From Gordoniibacillus chartarius (lineage in GTDB: Bacteria > Bacillota > Bacilli > Paenibacillales > NBRC-103111): 64,000 nucleotides of DNA. Location of the stretch: contig NZ_JBHLWN010000022.1 of assembly GCF_042432825.1 (NCBI RefSeq), positions 62,001 to 126,000 on the forward strand, in the 5' to 3' direction. The position numbers and the translations under genes are program-made. The notes beneath the pieces were generated by a model. It saw nothing but the letters and a program-made list of their open reading frames with translations, was not told the DNA's origin and searched no databases. This document shows, one piece after another, positions 1-7,868 of this stretch; the first letter of the stretch is position 1, and each line of letters begins with the position of its first letter.

Positions 1-1790
1 TGGAGCCCGCAACTTATGTTCGAGCCTTAGAGGCTCAAGGCGGTGTAACTATTGGCGGCGACCCGCTGGCCGTTGCACGTATTGCCGTGACAGGGGCTGT
101 TGAGATTGAAGACTCTATTGCCAATAGGGTTCCAGTCCTGCGAGCTATTTTGGCGATGGAAGCTATCGTCGAATCCGGTCTGTCGTTCGAGGAGAGCTTA
201 GCTAGGATAGAGCATGCGGATAAGGCTATTGCTGCGGCACGGGAGGCTGGGGCGGCAGACGACGACTTAACCGGGTATGCAAACTATGTGAATCGAAGAG
301 ACGCGATATTAAGCTTGCGTGATCGCTACAATGCCGTTCAGATCACATTCCAATCAGGCGACTCGGCTCAATCGGTCACTACAGACGTGAAGTTCTTGAA
401 TGGCTCGGATTGGAGCTCCAATAAACCGAAAGTGATTGACCGGAATGGACGGGTGCATCGTCCGGCTTATGGCGCCGGGGATGCGGAAGTGACTGTGACG
501 GCATCCGTGTACGCAGGAACGCTCAAGTATCTGAAGAAGTTCGATCTGATCGTAAAGCAATACGAGTCAAAGCCCGTTGAAGCTCTAAGCCTGCGCTCCG
601 ATCTCGTATTAGTTGTCTTCGACAATCCTGTCATGAATACCGCCGTTGCAGATTTCAGCTTCGACAACGGCCTTACCGTACAATCATCAACACAGTACCC
701 GCAATTCCCTCGATATGTGCTTCTGACCGTTGGGGGACAAAGCAGCAGCGCGTTGTATGCACTCGGATATAAAGGGAAATCGGCAGGCGTCTCGTTCACC
801 GGGTCAACCTCGAATACTTGCTCGGAGCAGACGTGCGCGGTGCCGGGCTCCTCGGCCCAAATTCCGATTCCGGGAATCGCAGTGCCCGGGAGCGTCACGG
901 GAGCAGTGTATCAAGACGTAACAGGAAGTATCATTGCGAATGCATCGGTGACCCTGTATGGTTCCGATGGGTCGGAGAAGACAATCGTGACGGGCCCTGC
1001 AGGAGAGTTCTCCTTCGCCGGCGTGTCGCCGGAGCTAAGCTACACACTGAAAGTAACGAAGGAAGGATGGTCAACGTACACCTCCCCCAGCTTCAGAATC
1101 GCTCCAGGCGAGCCGTACCGGTTTGACGCTTCCGACATTGTATTGTATTTGCCTCCGGAACCGGTCAAGAACATCAGGGGAAGTGACTTCGGCGGTGAGA
1201 TTTTTCTGCAATGGGCAGGCGCATATCGTGAAGATCGCCCCGTTACGTATCATGTGTACAAGGACGATGTGGAAGTTGGCAGCGTAGAGAATCAAAACTA
1301 TATCACACTGGGAGGGGCTGCGGCGGAAACCCAATATCGTTTTGCTGTGGCCGCTTGTAATGGCGCTGGATGCTCCGGGAAAACTTCCTACACCTATACG
1401 ACGTCGGCTGTGCTGGAGATTTCTGGTGTCCTGCCGTATCACTCCGTAACGAAAGAAGTTTATGAACCTTTAGTTCGCACTTTGGACGGGAACGACGTGT
1501 ACATGTATGTGTGGCCTGAGGGGCCAGCTGCAGCGGCGGATTCATTGCTCGTTGAGTTCCGGGATCCGAAAGTGGAGGATGGGTTCAGGGGAGCGGTGGA
1601 CTACTCCGCCGCTACATACCTGGACAAACGGGGTCAGGCTGTTACCATCAACGGAATCACTTACGTAAAGTTAAATCTCACGAGGGAAAAATTGCCTGAG
1701 ATTCCGATGTACATTAGCGGAATCAAGTACCGGATCGACTCTAAGGTGTATAAAGTTAACGTGCCAGGGTTATTTATTGCGACGAAGTGA
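1..1790 (+). CDS. Secreted multidomain surface protein, 5' partial
   Basis: The frame is open from the left edge (first full codon at 3) with no stop, so the true start lies outside the window; the GTG at 87 is only an internal codon. 595 residues are visible. An Ala/Glu/Asp-rich helical stretch (about 25-105) is followed by beta-rich sequence resembling the atrophied bacterial Ig-like domains of surface proteins. A Cys pair (NTCSEQTC) comes next, then a carboxypeptidase-regulatory-like beta-sandwich (about 298-380, VTGAVYQDVTGSIIANASV) and a fibronectin-III-like domain (about 383-475). The C-terminal 120 residues are unassigned, and no catalytic motif is visible. The role is inferred to be structural or adhesive outside the cell. 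A decayed copy of its C-terminal part follows at 1978-2611. Domain calls are by eye. Confidence 0.75.
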   Translation, partial: EPATYVRALEAQGGVTIGGDPLAVARIAVTGAVEIEDSIANRVPVLRAILAMEAIVESGLSFEESLARIEHADKAIAAAREAGAADDDLTGYANYVNRRDAILSLRDRYNAVQITFQSGDSAQSVTTDVKFLNGSDWSSNKPKVIDRNGRVHRPAYGAGDAEVTVTASVYAGTLKYLKKFDLIVKQYESKPVEALSLRSDLVLVVFDNPVMNTAVADFSFDNGLTVQSSTQYPQFPRYVLLTVGGQSSSALYALGYKGKSAGVSFTGSTSNTCSEQTCAVPGSSAQIPIPGIAVPGSVTGAVYQDVTGSIIANASVTLYGSDGSEKTIVTGPAGEFSFAGVSPELSYTLKVTKEGWSTYTSPSFRIAPGEPYRFDASDIVLYLPPEPVKNIRGSDFGGEIFLQWAGAYREDRPVTYHVYKDDVEVGSVENQNYITLGGAAAETQYRFAVAACNGAGCSGKTSYTYTTSAVLEISGVLPYHSVTKEVYEPLVRTLDGNDVYMYVWPEGPAAAADSLLVEFRDPKVEDGFRGAVDYSAATYLDKRGQAVTINGITYVKLNLTREKLPEIPMYISGIKYRIDSKVYKVNVPGLFIATK

Positions 1791-1879
1791 TCGTTATAGC
1801 CTGTTTGAAAGGTTCTCACAATACAATGGGGCCACTGTAGAACTGGTAAGTATAGTCTGCGTGGCTGTTCTGGAACTGA

Positions 1880-1917
1880 AAGGAAGACATTAACCCTCAG
1901 GGAGGTGTCTTCCTTTT
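1880..1917 (+). terminator. Rho-independent terminator after the first gene
   Basis: GGAAGACA (1882-1889) pairs perfectly with TGTCTTCC (1906-1913), followed directly by TTTT. It ends the surface-protein transcript about 90 bp after its stop codon. Confidence 0.8.
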
Positions 1918-1977
1918 CAACTCTATTTAGTTTTCATATCAGGACATTATTTAATATCTTATATTGAACTAGTATCA

Positions 1978-2611
1978 CCTCCGAATGTTATATCAGATAT
2001 TAACGCATTTTATTTCAATGGCAAGGTAAGTCTGAGCTGGTCTAATGGCGGAGGCTCTTACCCTACCTCTTATAAATTTTATCAGAATGGAGTTTTTGTC
2101 AAATCAGTCACTGGCTTCGTGGTTGAGACGGATCTGTTCCTACAGAGAAGACAGTTACTTTTGCTATAGAGGCAGGTAACGAGGCAGGCTGCTCGGCAAA
2201 GAAGGAGCTTCTGTACACGGCACCTGCCTGGCTACAGGTGAAGAAAATCTTTCCGTACAATTCGGTTGCGGAGAATGTCAATGCGGAACTTAACAAATCT
2301 AATGGGGAGAACGGCACATACATTTTTCCTGCTTCTGTATAAAACGCGTACTATTTGCTTGTCGAGTTGGCTGATCCGAAGTCGCCTAAGGACCTCAGGG
2401 GACAGCTGGATTGTACTCAATTAACCTACATTATCATTGGGTATAGGGACACCGCCGCAGGGCGAAACCAAAGATAAAGACGGACCAAGTATTTGAAAAT
2501 ACCTCTAATTTGGAATCCGATTTATGGCGGAGGAACCCGAGTTAACGAAGCAGGGTTAAGTATGAGATCAGGGAGAAAGCCTATGATGTAGATTTACTGA
2601 AAATCCTGGTT
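1978..2611 (+). pseudogene. Decayed paralogue of the C-terminus of the upstream surface protein
   Basis: Conceptual translation in three frames recovers the last ~215 residues of the upstream protein. Frame 1 (from 1978) gives VSLSWSNGGGSYPTSYKFYQ and runs to a TAG at 2167. The match moves to another frame near 2130-2150 (TVTFAIEAGNEAGCSAKKEL, then IFPYNSVAENV), is broken by TAA at 2340 and ends at TAA 2475. A last piece around 2555-2611 (KYEIREKAYDV) matches KYRIDSKVYKV of the intact gene. The upstream counterparts are FLQWAG, AACNGAGCSGKTSY and LPYHSVTKEV. At least two frameshifts and two stops exclude a working product. It is probably a degraded tandem duplicate that has lost its 5' half. 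Confidence 0.8.
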
Positions 2612-2629
2612 CTTCCGCAATGACAATAT

Positions 2630-2662
2630 AGCTCCCAGGCTTGGGGCTTGGGGGCTTTTTTC
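2630..2662 (+). terminator. Rho-independent terminator (first of two similar hairpins)
   Basis: AGCTCCCAG (2630-2638) pairs, with one G-T, with CTTGGGGGCT (2647-2656), followed by a run of T. It sits just beyond the decayed paralogue. The 283-bp stretch 2612-2894 holds only this hairpin, a similar one at 2758-2793, a third hairpin-capable copy without a T run at about 2727-2746, and the ribosome-binding site of the next gene. Confidence 0.7.
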
Positions 2663-2757
2663 CGTTTTCGAAGCGTCGCGGCAGACAAAGTGAACCCCAG
2701 GTGGGTTGACCTGATAATACAAAGAAACTCCAAGCAAGTTGGGGGTGTTGACAACAC

Positions 2758-2793
2758 AACCTCCAAGCTCTGTGCTTGGGGGCTTCTTCTTTT
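2758..2793 (+). terminator. Rho-independent terminator (second similar hairpin)
   Basis: CCTCCAAGC (2760-2768) pairs with GCTTGGGGG (2774-2782), followed by a T-rich tract. The 3' arm and tail closely resemble those of the hairpin at 2630-2662, which suggests a duplicated terminator. Confidence 0.65.
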
Positions 2794-2894
2794 GGCCGGC
2801 AGCAGAGCAATAACACAGCACACCCGATCAAAACCCGCCTTACCCCCTTATAGTAGAATGGTAGCATCAACCTCCACGGAAAGGGGCAGTCAAG

Positions 2895-3896
2895 TTGGCA
2901 GACTACTATACTAGAATGCAGCAAGCGATCGATTACATAGAGAGCCGGTTGACAGAGGATTTGAAGATTGCCGATGTCGCGGCGCGGGCGCATTGTTCAG
3001 CGTTTCATTTTCAAAGATTGTTTCAGGCGATTACGGGATTCTCGGTGCAGGGATATGTGCGCAAGCGGCGGCTGTCGGAGGCGGCCGGCCTATTGCGTTC
3101 GTCGCAGAAGGGCATTCTGGACGTTGCAGTCGAATACGGGTACGGGTCGCAGGAGGCGTTCACGCGGGCGTTCAGCTCCTTCTTCGGGATGACGCCGGCG
3201 CAGTATCGGAAGTCGGAGGGAGGCGGCATGATGCAGGGGAAGGTGGATTTTCACGAGTGGCGGTCTAGGGCCTCTGAGGAGGGGCGGGCATGGGAGTTCC
3301 ATAAACCAACGATAGAGACAAGGCAAAATGTGACGATCATCGGTTATGCCTATAAGACGAGCTTGGAGGAAGAGCGGTATTATCACGATATCCCGGAGTT
3401 TTATCGCGCTTTCGGGGCGGAGGGCAAATATTTGCGTATCCCCTACAGGCGGGCGCCGGATCTGGCGTACGGCATCTCTTGCGGGTTCGAGGACGACGGA
3501 ACGTTCTTGTTCGTAGTGGGGGAAGAGGTGGAGGACGTTTGGGGAGATGAGGGGCAGGCAGACGGTTCTTTCGGCCAAGACACTGTAGGGCGCGGGGCAA
3601 CCGCGGAACGCTATGCAGCAAGCGACACAGCAACAGAGGGGGCGGACGCCTGTGACGAGACGAAAGCGCTGGATGAAGGCTTTGTACGTATGACGCTGCC
3701 GGCTGGGACTTATGCACATTTTCGCGCGCATGGTTCGGTCGATTTCGTTCAGGATACGAGGCGGTTCATTTACCGGTCATGGCTGCCGAATTCGAACTAC
3801 GAGCGGGCGGAGGGGCCGGACTTCGAGGTGACGGACGTACGCAGCTCCAGGTACCCGGACATGCTCCGCATCGACATCTACATTCCGCTGAAATAA
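2895..3896 (+). CDS. AraC-family regulator with GyrI-like effector domain
   Basis: 333 residues. The N-terminal third is a typical AraC/XylS double helix-turn-helix (residues about 8-110; second motif VAVEYGYGSQEAFTRAFSSF followed by GMTPAQYR). The C-terminal two thirds resemble the GyrI-like small-molecule-binding fold found in YdeE/Rob-type regulators (about 135-333), with an Ala/Asp/Glu-rich loop near 215-255 that is probably an insertion. A TTG start at 2895 is chosen because AAGGGG lies 8-9 bases upstream; ATG at 2916 is the alternative. Proteins of this build bind hydrophobic or cationic compounds and activate efflux or stress genes (family knowledge). No target is evident here. It is expressed alone, between terminators and the molybdenum block. 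Confidence 0.85.
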   Translation: MADYYTRMQQAIDYIESRLTEDLKIADVAARAHCSAFHFQRLFQAITGFSVQGYVRKRRLSEAAGLLRSSQKGILDVAVEYGYGSQEAFTRAFSSFFGMTPAQYRKSEGGGMMQGKVDFHEWRSRASEEGRAWEFHKPTIETRQNVTIIGYAYKTSLEEERYYHDIPEFYRAFGAEGKYLRIPYRRAPDLAYGISCGFEDDGTFLFVVGEEVEDVWGDEGQADGSFGQDTVGRGATAERYAASDTATEGADACDETKALDEGFVRMTLPAGTYAHFRAHGSVDFVQDTRRFIYRSWLPNSNYERAEGPDFEVTDVRSSRYPDMLRIDIYIPLK

Positions 3897-3909
3897 GTCC
3901 GGCTTCATA

Positions 3910-3939
3910 TTGACCTTGGGTGCGGGGCTCCGGTAAGAT
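3910..3939 (+). promoter_or_regulatory. Probable sigma-A promoter for the DUF2294-fdhF unit
   Basis: TTGACC (3910-3915), an 18-base spacer and TAAGAT (3934-3939), about 80 bases upstream of the DUF2294 start. Confidence 0.45.
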
Positions 3940-4017
3940 GGAAATGATACGGAGAATCCCCGCGCGGTGCGGAGCAGCGACCCTGCCGCCGGCCTGCGGA
4001 GCGAGAGGACCCCTGTG

Positions 4018-4383
4018 ATGAACAAGGTTGAAGCGGAATTCAGCAATTTGGTGAAAGCGTTTCGAAAGAAGCATATGGGCAAGGGGCCGAGCCGGGTGAC
4101 GACGACGTTTTGCCGGAATTGGGCGATTTGCGAGCTGGAGAGCAACCTGTCGCCGGTCGAGAAGTTTATGGCCGGGGCGCCGGAGGGCAAGCATCTGCTC
4201 CGCGAAGCGCGTACCCAGTGGGTGAAGGATATGTACCGCCAGAACCGTCCGGTGGAGATGGAGGCGCTGCTTGGCGCGACGCTGCTGGATCTGTTCGTGG
4301 ACATCGATATTGATAAAGATTACGGCATGTCGATCTTCGTGTTCGACTGCAATTTGCAAGAGAAGTTCGGAAGCGGCGCTTGA
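4018..4383 (+). CDS. DUF2294 family protein
   Basis: 121 residues, the normal length for DUF2294. Recognisable family features are EAEFSNLVKAFRKKHMGKGP near the N-terminus, TTFCRNWAICELE in the middle and FVDIDIDKDYGMSIFVFD near the end. The biochemical function is unknown. ATG 4018 is chosen because GAGAGGA ends 8 bases upstream; the frame stays open upstream but without a ribosome-binding site. It is the first gene before an FdhF/YdeP-type molybdoenzyme (100-bp gap, probably one transcript). DUF2294 genes often sit beside formate-dehydrogenase-like or anion-transport genes, so a role tied to the oxidoreductase is a reasonable inference only. Confidence 0.85.
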   Translation: MNKVEAEFSNLVKAFRKKHMGKGPSRVTTTFCRNWAICELESNLSPVEKFMAGAPEGKHLLREARTQWVKDMYRQNRPVEMEALLGATLLDLFVDIDIDKDYGMSIFVFDCNLQEKFGSGA

Positions 4384-4482
4384 CAGCGAACCTGTCGGAG
4401 GCTTATCCGTCTTGGAATCGTGGCTTATATGGCGCGGCTCCGGGGCGGATTTTTTATTTTACATAGGGAAAGTGGGAGAACG

Positions 4483-6837
4483 ATGGGGACGACGAAGCAT
4501 ACGGGGCCGATCAAGCTGCCGAAGGTGCCGGATCCGAAGCTTTGGGTGGGCTTGCGGCCGTTCGGTCTGGGGCGGGTCAAGCCGCGCCACATCCGCGATA
4601 CGCTCAAGGTGGCATGGGACAACCGCGATAACCTGCCGTACGCGGCGCGCATATTGACGCAAGGGGTGTGCGACGGCTGTGCGCTGGGCGTGTCGGGGCT
4701 GTACGACCGGACGCTGGACGGCCCGCATCTGTGCACGACGCGGCTGAACGTGCTGAGGCTGAATACGATGCCGGCGATCAAGCCGGAGGCGCTGCATGCG
4801 GACATCGATGAGCTGCGGCGCATGGACAGCACGCAGCTGCGGAAGCTGGGGCGCATTCCGTACCCGCTGCTGCGGCGTAAGGGGGAGCGGCGGTTCGCGC
4901 GCATATCGTGGGACGAAGCGATGGAGCTGGCTGCGGTGAAGATTCGGGGTGTAGATCCGAAGCAGGTGGCGTTTTATTTGACGGCGCGGGGCATTACGAA
5001 CGAGTCGTATTATGCGGCGGCGAAAGCGGCGCGGCTCATCGGCACGAACAACATCGACAATGCGTCGCGGATCTGCCATTCGCCGTCGAAGACGGCATTG
5101 AAGCGGTCGGTCGGGATCGGGGCGTCGAGCTGCAGCTATAAAGATTGGATCGGCACGGATGTGCTGGTGTTCTGGGGGAGCGTAGCGGCGAACAATCAGC
5201 CGGTGTCAACGAAGTACATGTATGCCGCGAAGCGGGCGGGGACGCGGATTATTTGCGTGAACCCTTACCGGGAGCCGGCGATGGACGGATATTGGATTCC
5301 TTCGATCCCGGAGTCGGCGCTGTTCGGGACGAAGCTGGCGGACGATCATTATCAGGTCAACATCGGCGGCGACATTGCGTTCATGCACGGCGTGATGAAG
5401 ACGTGGTTTGAGATGGAGGCGGCGGAAGGGCCGGGGACGGCTGTAGATTGGACGTTCGTGCGGGAGCATACGACGGGGCTGGAAGAGCTGCGCGCCTGCG
5501 TGGAGCGGCAGGACTGGGCGGCGCTGGAGCGGTCGAGCGGGCTGACGCGGGAGCGGATGGCGCAGTTTGCCCGGCTGCTGGCGGGTGCGCGCTCGGGCGT
5601 ATTCGTGTGGAGCATGGGACTGACGCAGCACCGGTTCGGGACGGACAACATATCGCAGGTAGCCAATATGGCATTGCTGCGCGGCTTCCTCGGGCGCGAG
5701 CACTGCGGGTTGATGCCGATTCGCGGGCATAGCGGAGTTCAGGGCGCGGGAGAGATGGGGGCGGATCCGTTCTCGCTGCCGGGAGGAGAGTTCAAAGGCG
5801 ACGATATTGCGCGCGTGGAGCAGGTGTGGGGGTTCGAGCTGCCGCGCTGGCAAGGGGATATTGTCGGCGTGTCGCTGGAAAATGCCCTGCTGCCCGAAGA
5901 TCACGAGCGGCGTTTGAAGGTGTTCTATACGTCCGGAGGCAACTTCCTGGAGACGATGCCGGAGCCGGAGTTTGTGCGGCGGTGCCTGGAGGCGGTGGAG
6001 CTGCGGGTGCATCAGGATATTATTTTGAATACGTCGACATTGGCGGACGCTTCCGAGGCGGTATTGGTGCTGCCGGCGATGACGCGGTACGAGCAGCCGG
6101 GCGGCGGGACGTCGACATCGACGGAGCGGATGGTGTATTTTTCGCCGGAGATTGAGGGGCCGCGGGTGGGCGAGGCTCGTGCGGAATGGATGATTTACTG
6201 CGAGCTGGCGGCGCGGGTGAAGCCGGAGCTGGCGGGGCTGGTCGCGTATGAGGACGCCGCGGCGCTGCGGGTTGAGATCGCGCGGGCTGCGCCGAACTAT
6301 GCGGGCATTGAGCAGCTGGGACGGCGGGGCGATGTGTTCCAGTGGGGCGGAACCTGGCTGTGCGAGGGCGGCGTCTGTCCGACGCCGGACGGCCGCGGCA
6401 GGCTGTTGCCGATCGAGCTGCCGGAGCTGCGCAAGCCGGAGGGGCATTTCTATGTAACAACGCGGCGAGGCAAGCAGTTCAACTCTATGATCTACGGCGA
6501 GAAGGACCCGTTCAACGCGGCGGACCGGTACGATGTGCTGCTTAGTGCGGAGGATGGAGCGGCGATCGGTGTGAGCGAGGGCGAGGCCGTCGTCGTGTAC
6601 AATCGGTTCGGAACGTTTCATGGCAGGGCCCGGTATGCGGATGTGGCGCGGGGAAACGTGGAGGTGTACTGGCCGGAGGGCAATTGCCTGCTGCCGAAGG
6701 GCGTGTACGAGCCGCATGCGGGCATACCGGAGTACAATACGGCGGTCGTCGTGGAGCGGGCGGATACGTACCATGCGCTGAAGGATACCCGCTATGTGGA
6801 GAAACGGGTGGAGGAGCTGGAGACGGAGGTCGGGTGA
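4483..6837 (+). CDS. FdhF/YdeP family molybdopterin oxidoreductase
   Basis: 784 residues from ATG 4483, close to YdeP length (~760). The frame is open back to 4420, but GGGAG lies just upstream of 4483. The N-terminus carries only C63-x2-C66 (GVCDGCALGVSG), not the four-Cys 4Fe-4S motif of classical formate dehydrogenases, as is usual in the YdeP group. C198 in SRICHSPSK is at the position of the molybdenum-ligand Sec/Cys. The bis-MGD segments follow (VLVFWGSVAANNQPVSTKYM; MGLTQHRFGTDN; FYTSGGNFLETMPEPEFV), with a C-terminal molydopterin-dinucleotide-binding domain from about residue 645 (FYVTTRRGKQFNSMIY). There is no in-frame TGA, so no selenocysteine. The substrate of the family is not settled; formate or another small electron donor is possible. 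Its partner FdhD follows. Confidence 0.9.
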   Translation: MGTTKHTGPIKLPKVPDPKLWVGLRPFGLGRVKPRHIRDTLKVAWDNRDNLPYAARILTQGVCDGCALGVSGLYDRTLDGPHLCTTRLNVLRLNTMPAIKPEALHADIDELRRMDSTQLRKLGRIPYPLLRRKGERRFARISWDEAMELAAVKIRGVDPKQVAFYLTARGITNESYYAAAKAARLIGTNNIDNASRICHSPSKTALKRSVGIGASSCSYKDWIGTDVLVFWGSVAANNQPVSTKYMYAAKRAGTRIICVNPYREPAMDGYWIPSIPESALFGTKLADDHYQVNIGGDIAFMHGVMKTWFEMEAAEGPGTAVDWTFVREHTTGLEELRACVERQDWAALERSSGLTRERMAQFARLLAGARSGVFVWSMGLTQHRFGTDNISQVANMALLRGFLGREHCGLMPIRGHSGVQGAGEMGADPFSLPGGEFKGDDIARVEQVWGFELPRWQGDIVGVSLENALLPEDHERRLKVFYTSGGNFLETMPEPEFVRRCLEAVELRVHQDIILNTSTLADASEAVLVLPAMTRYEQPGGGTSTSTERMVYFSPEIEGPRVGEARAEWMIYCELAARVKPELAGLVAYEDAAALRVEIARAAPNYAGIEQLGRRGDVFQWGGTWLCEGGVCPTPDGRGRLLPIELPELRKPEGHFYVTTRRGKQFNSMIYGEKDPFNAADRYDVLLSAEDGAAIGVSEGEAVVVYNRFGTFHGRARYADVARGNVEVYWPEGNCLLPKGVYEPHAGIPEYNTAVVVERADTYHALKDTRYVEKRVEELETEVG

Positions 6838-7004
6838 GTGTACGGCGTGGAAGGGGGAAACTCCCGGAGTCGGGGTGAACCCTCGTTCCGAACGGGGCAG
6901 CTTTGGCGAAAGCTCGGGTGGGCCTATGGCTTGGCTAAGAGCGGCAGACGGCTGCACTTTGTTGCAGGCTTGCGGTGCCCCGGCAGCATACAGGAGGAAC
7001 AGGG
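6838..7004 (+). promoter_or_regulatory. Hairpin-rich leader of fdhD, possible structured RNA
   Basis: The 167 bases between the oxidoreductase and fdhD can form several consecutive hairpins: GGGGTGAACCC (6871-6882 region), CCCTCGTTCCGAACGGGG, AGCTTTGGCGAAAGCT and CTGCACTTTGTTGCAG. There is no T-run, so any control would act on translation. Its place in front of a molybdenum-cofactor gene makes a Moco-type riboswitch conceivable, but no consensus could be matched by eye. AGGAGG (6992-6997) is the fdhD ribosome-binding site. Confidence 0.3.
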
Positions 7005-7868
7005 ATGGCGGATTCAATGCATCGGGAAACCACTCGTTGGCAGGTCACACGGATTGATGACGGCTACAGATCTGAACAGGATGATGAAATTGCAACGGAA
7101 TACCCGCTGACGATACGGCTGGATGGCGAAGAATTTGCCACACTCGTCTGCACGCCCTCCGATTTGGAGGAGATGGTCATCGGTTTTCTTGCTTCGGAGG
7201 GGGTAATCCTGTCGGCCGAAGAGGTGATTGGTTTGGCTATTGATGAGGGACGGGGCATGGCGGATGTCGAGCTGAAGCGGCGTCATACGGTGGGAGCGGA
7301 ATTTTACGGTAAGCGGTTCATCGGGTCGTGCTGCGGCAAGGGGCGGCAATTTTACCTGCATAACGACGCCCGCACCGCCAAAACATCCACGACACAGCTG
7401 AAAGTGACGGCGGCGCACTGCATGTCGCTGATCGCGGAGCTGCAGGGAGCCTCGCAAGCGTACCGGCATACGGGCGGGCTGCACAATGCCGCGTTGTGCC
7501 GCGCCGAAGCCGGTTTTGAAGCAACGAATGGCGATGGACTTGCGAGCGGTGCTGCGGACGGTCCGGTTACCGGCAGCGTGCTGGCCGTAAGGTCGGACAT
7601 CGGGCGCCATAATGCGCTTGATAAGCTGTATGGGTACTGCCTGCAGCATCGTGTGCGGACGCGCGATTTGATCGTAGCGTTCAGCGGGCGGCTGTCCTCG
7701 GAGGTTGTGCTGAAGACGGCGAAGCTTGGAGCGGGGGTACTGCTGTCCAACGCTGCGCCGACCGACCTAGCGCTCAAGCTGGCCGAGGAGCTCGGCATCA
7801 CGGCGGCCGGCTTCGTCCGCGGCTCGAAGATGACGATCTATACGCATCCCGAGCGGATTGTCGGTTAA
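7005..7868 (+). CDS. fdhD: FdhD, formate dehydrogenase sulfurtransferase
   Basis: 287 residues. FdhD carries sulfur from a cysteine desulfurase to the molybdenum centre of formate-dehydrogenase-type enzymes in the cytoplasm. Family marks are ATEYPLTIRLDGEEFATLVC, PSDLEEMVIGFLASEGVI, the active Cys loop GSCCGKGR (C109, C110), HTGGLHNAALC, DIGRHNALDKLYG and FSGRLSSEVVLK. ATG 7005 is chosen because AGGAGG ends 7 bases upstream; an upstream start would put the Shine-Dalgarno inside the gene. The gene follows the molybdoenzyme it should serve. Its TAA overlaps the stop codon of the convergent membrane-protein gene. Confidence 0.95.
   Translation: MADSMHRETTRWQVTRIDDGYRSEQDDEIATEYPLTIRLDGEEFATLVCTPSDLEEMVIGFLASEGVILSAEEVIGLAIDEGRGMADVELKRRHTVGAEFYGKRFIGSCCGKGRQFYLHNDARTAKTSTTQLKVTAAHCMSLIAELQGASQAYRHTGGLHNAALCRAEAGFEATNGDGLASGAADGPVTGSVLAVRSDIGRHNALDKLYGYCLQHRVRTRDLIVAFSGRLSSEVVLKTAKLGAGVLLSNAAPTDLALKLAEELGITAAGFVRGSKMTIYTHPERIVG

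Noticed and set aside
4483..6837. Selenocysteine-containing formate dehydrogenase
   Set aside because: The metal-ligand position is Cys198 and no in-frame TGA occurs; the four-Cys iron-sulfur motif of classical FdhF is also missing.
5206..7017. 603-codon open frame antisense to the FdhF/YdeP gene
   Set aside because: Arg/His/Pro/Leu-rich shadow of a G+C-rich gene; no ribosome-binding site or motif, while the plus-strand protein is clearly recognisable.
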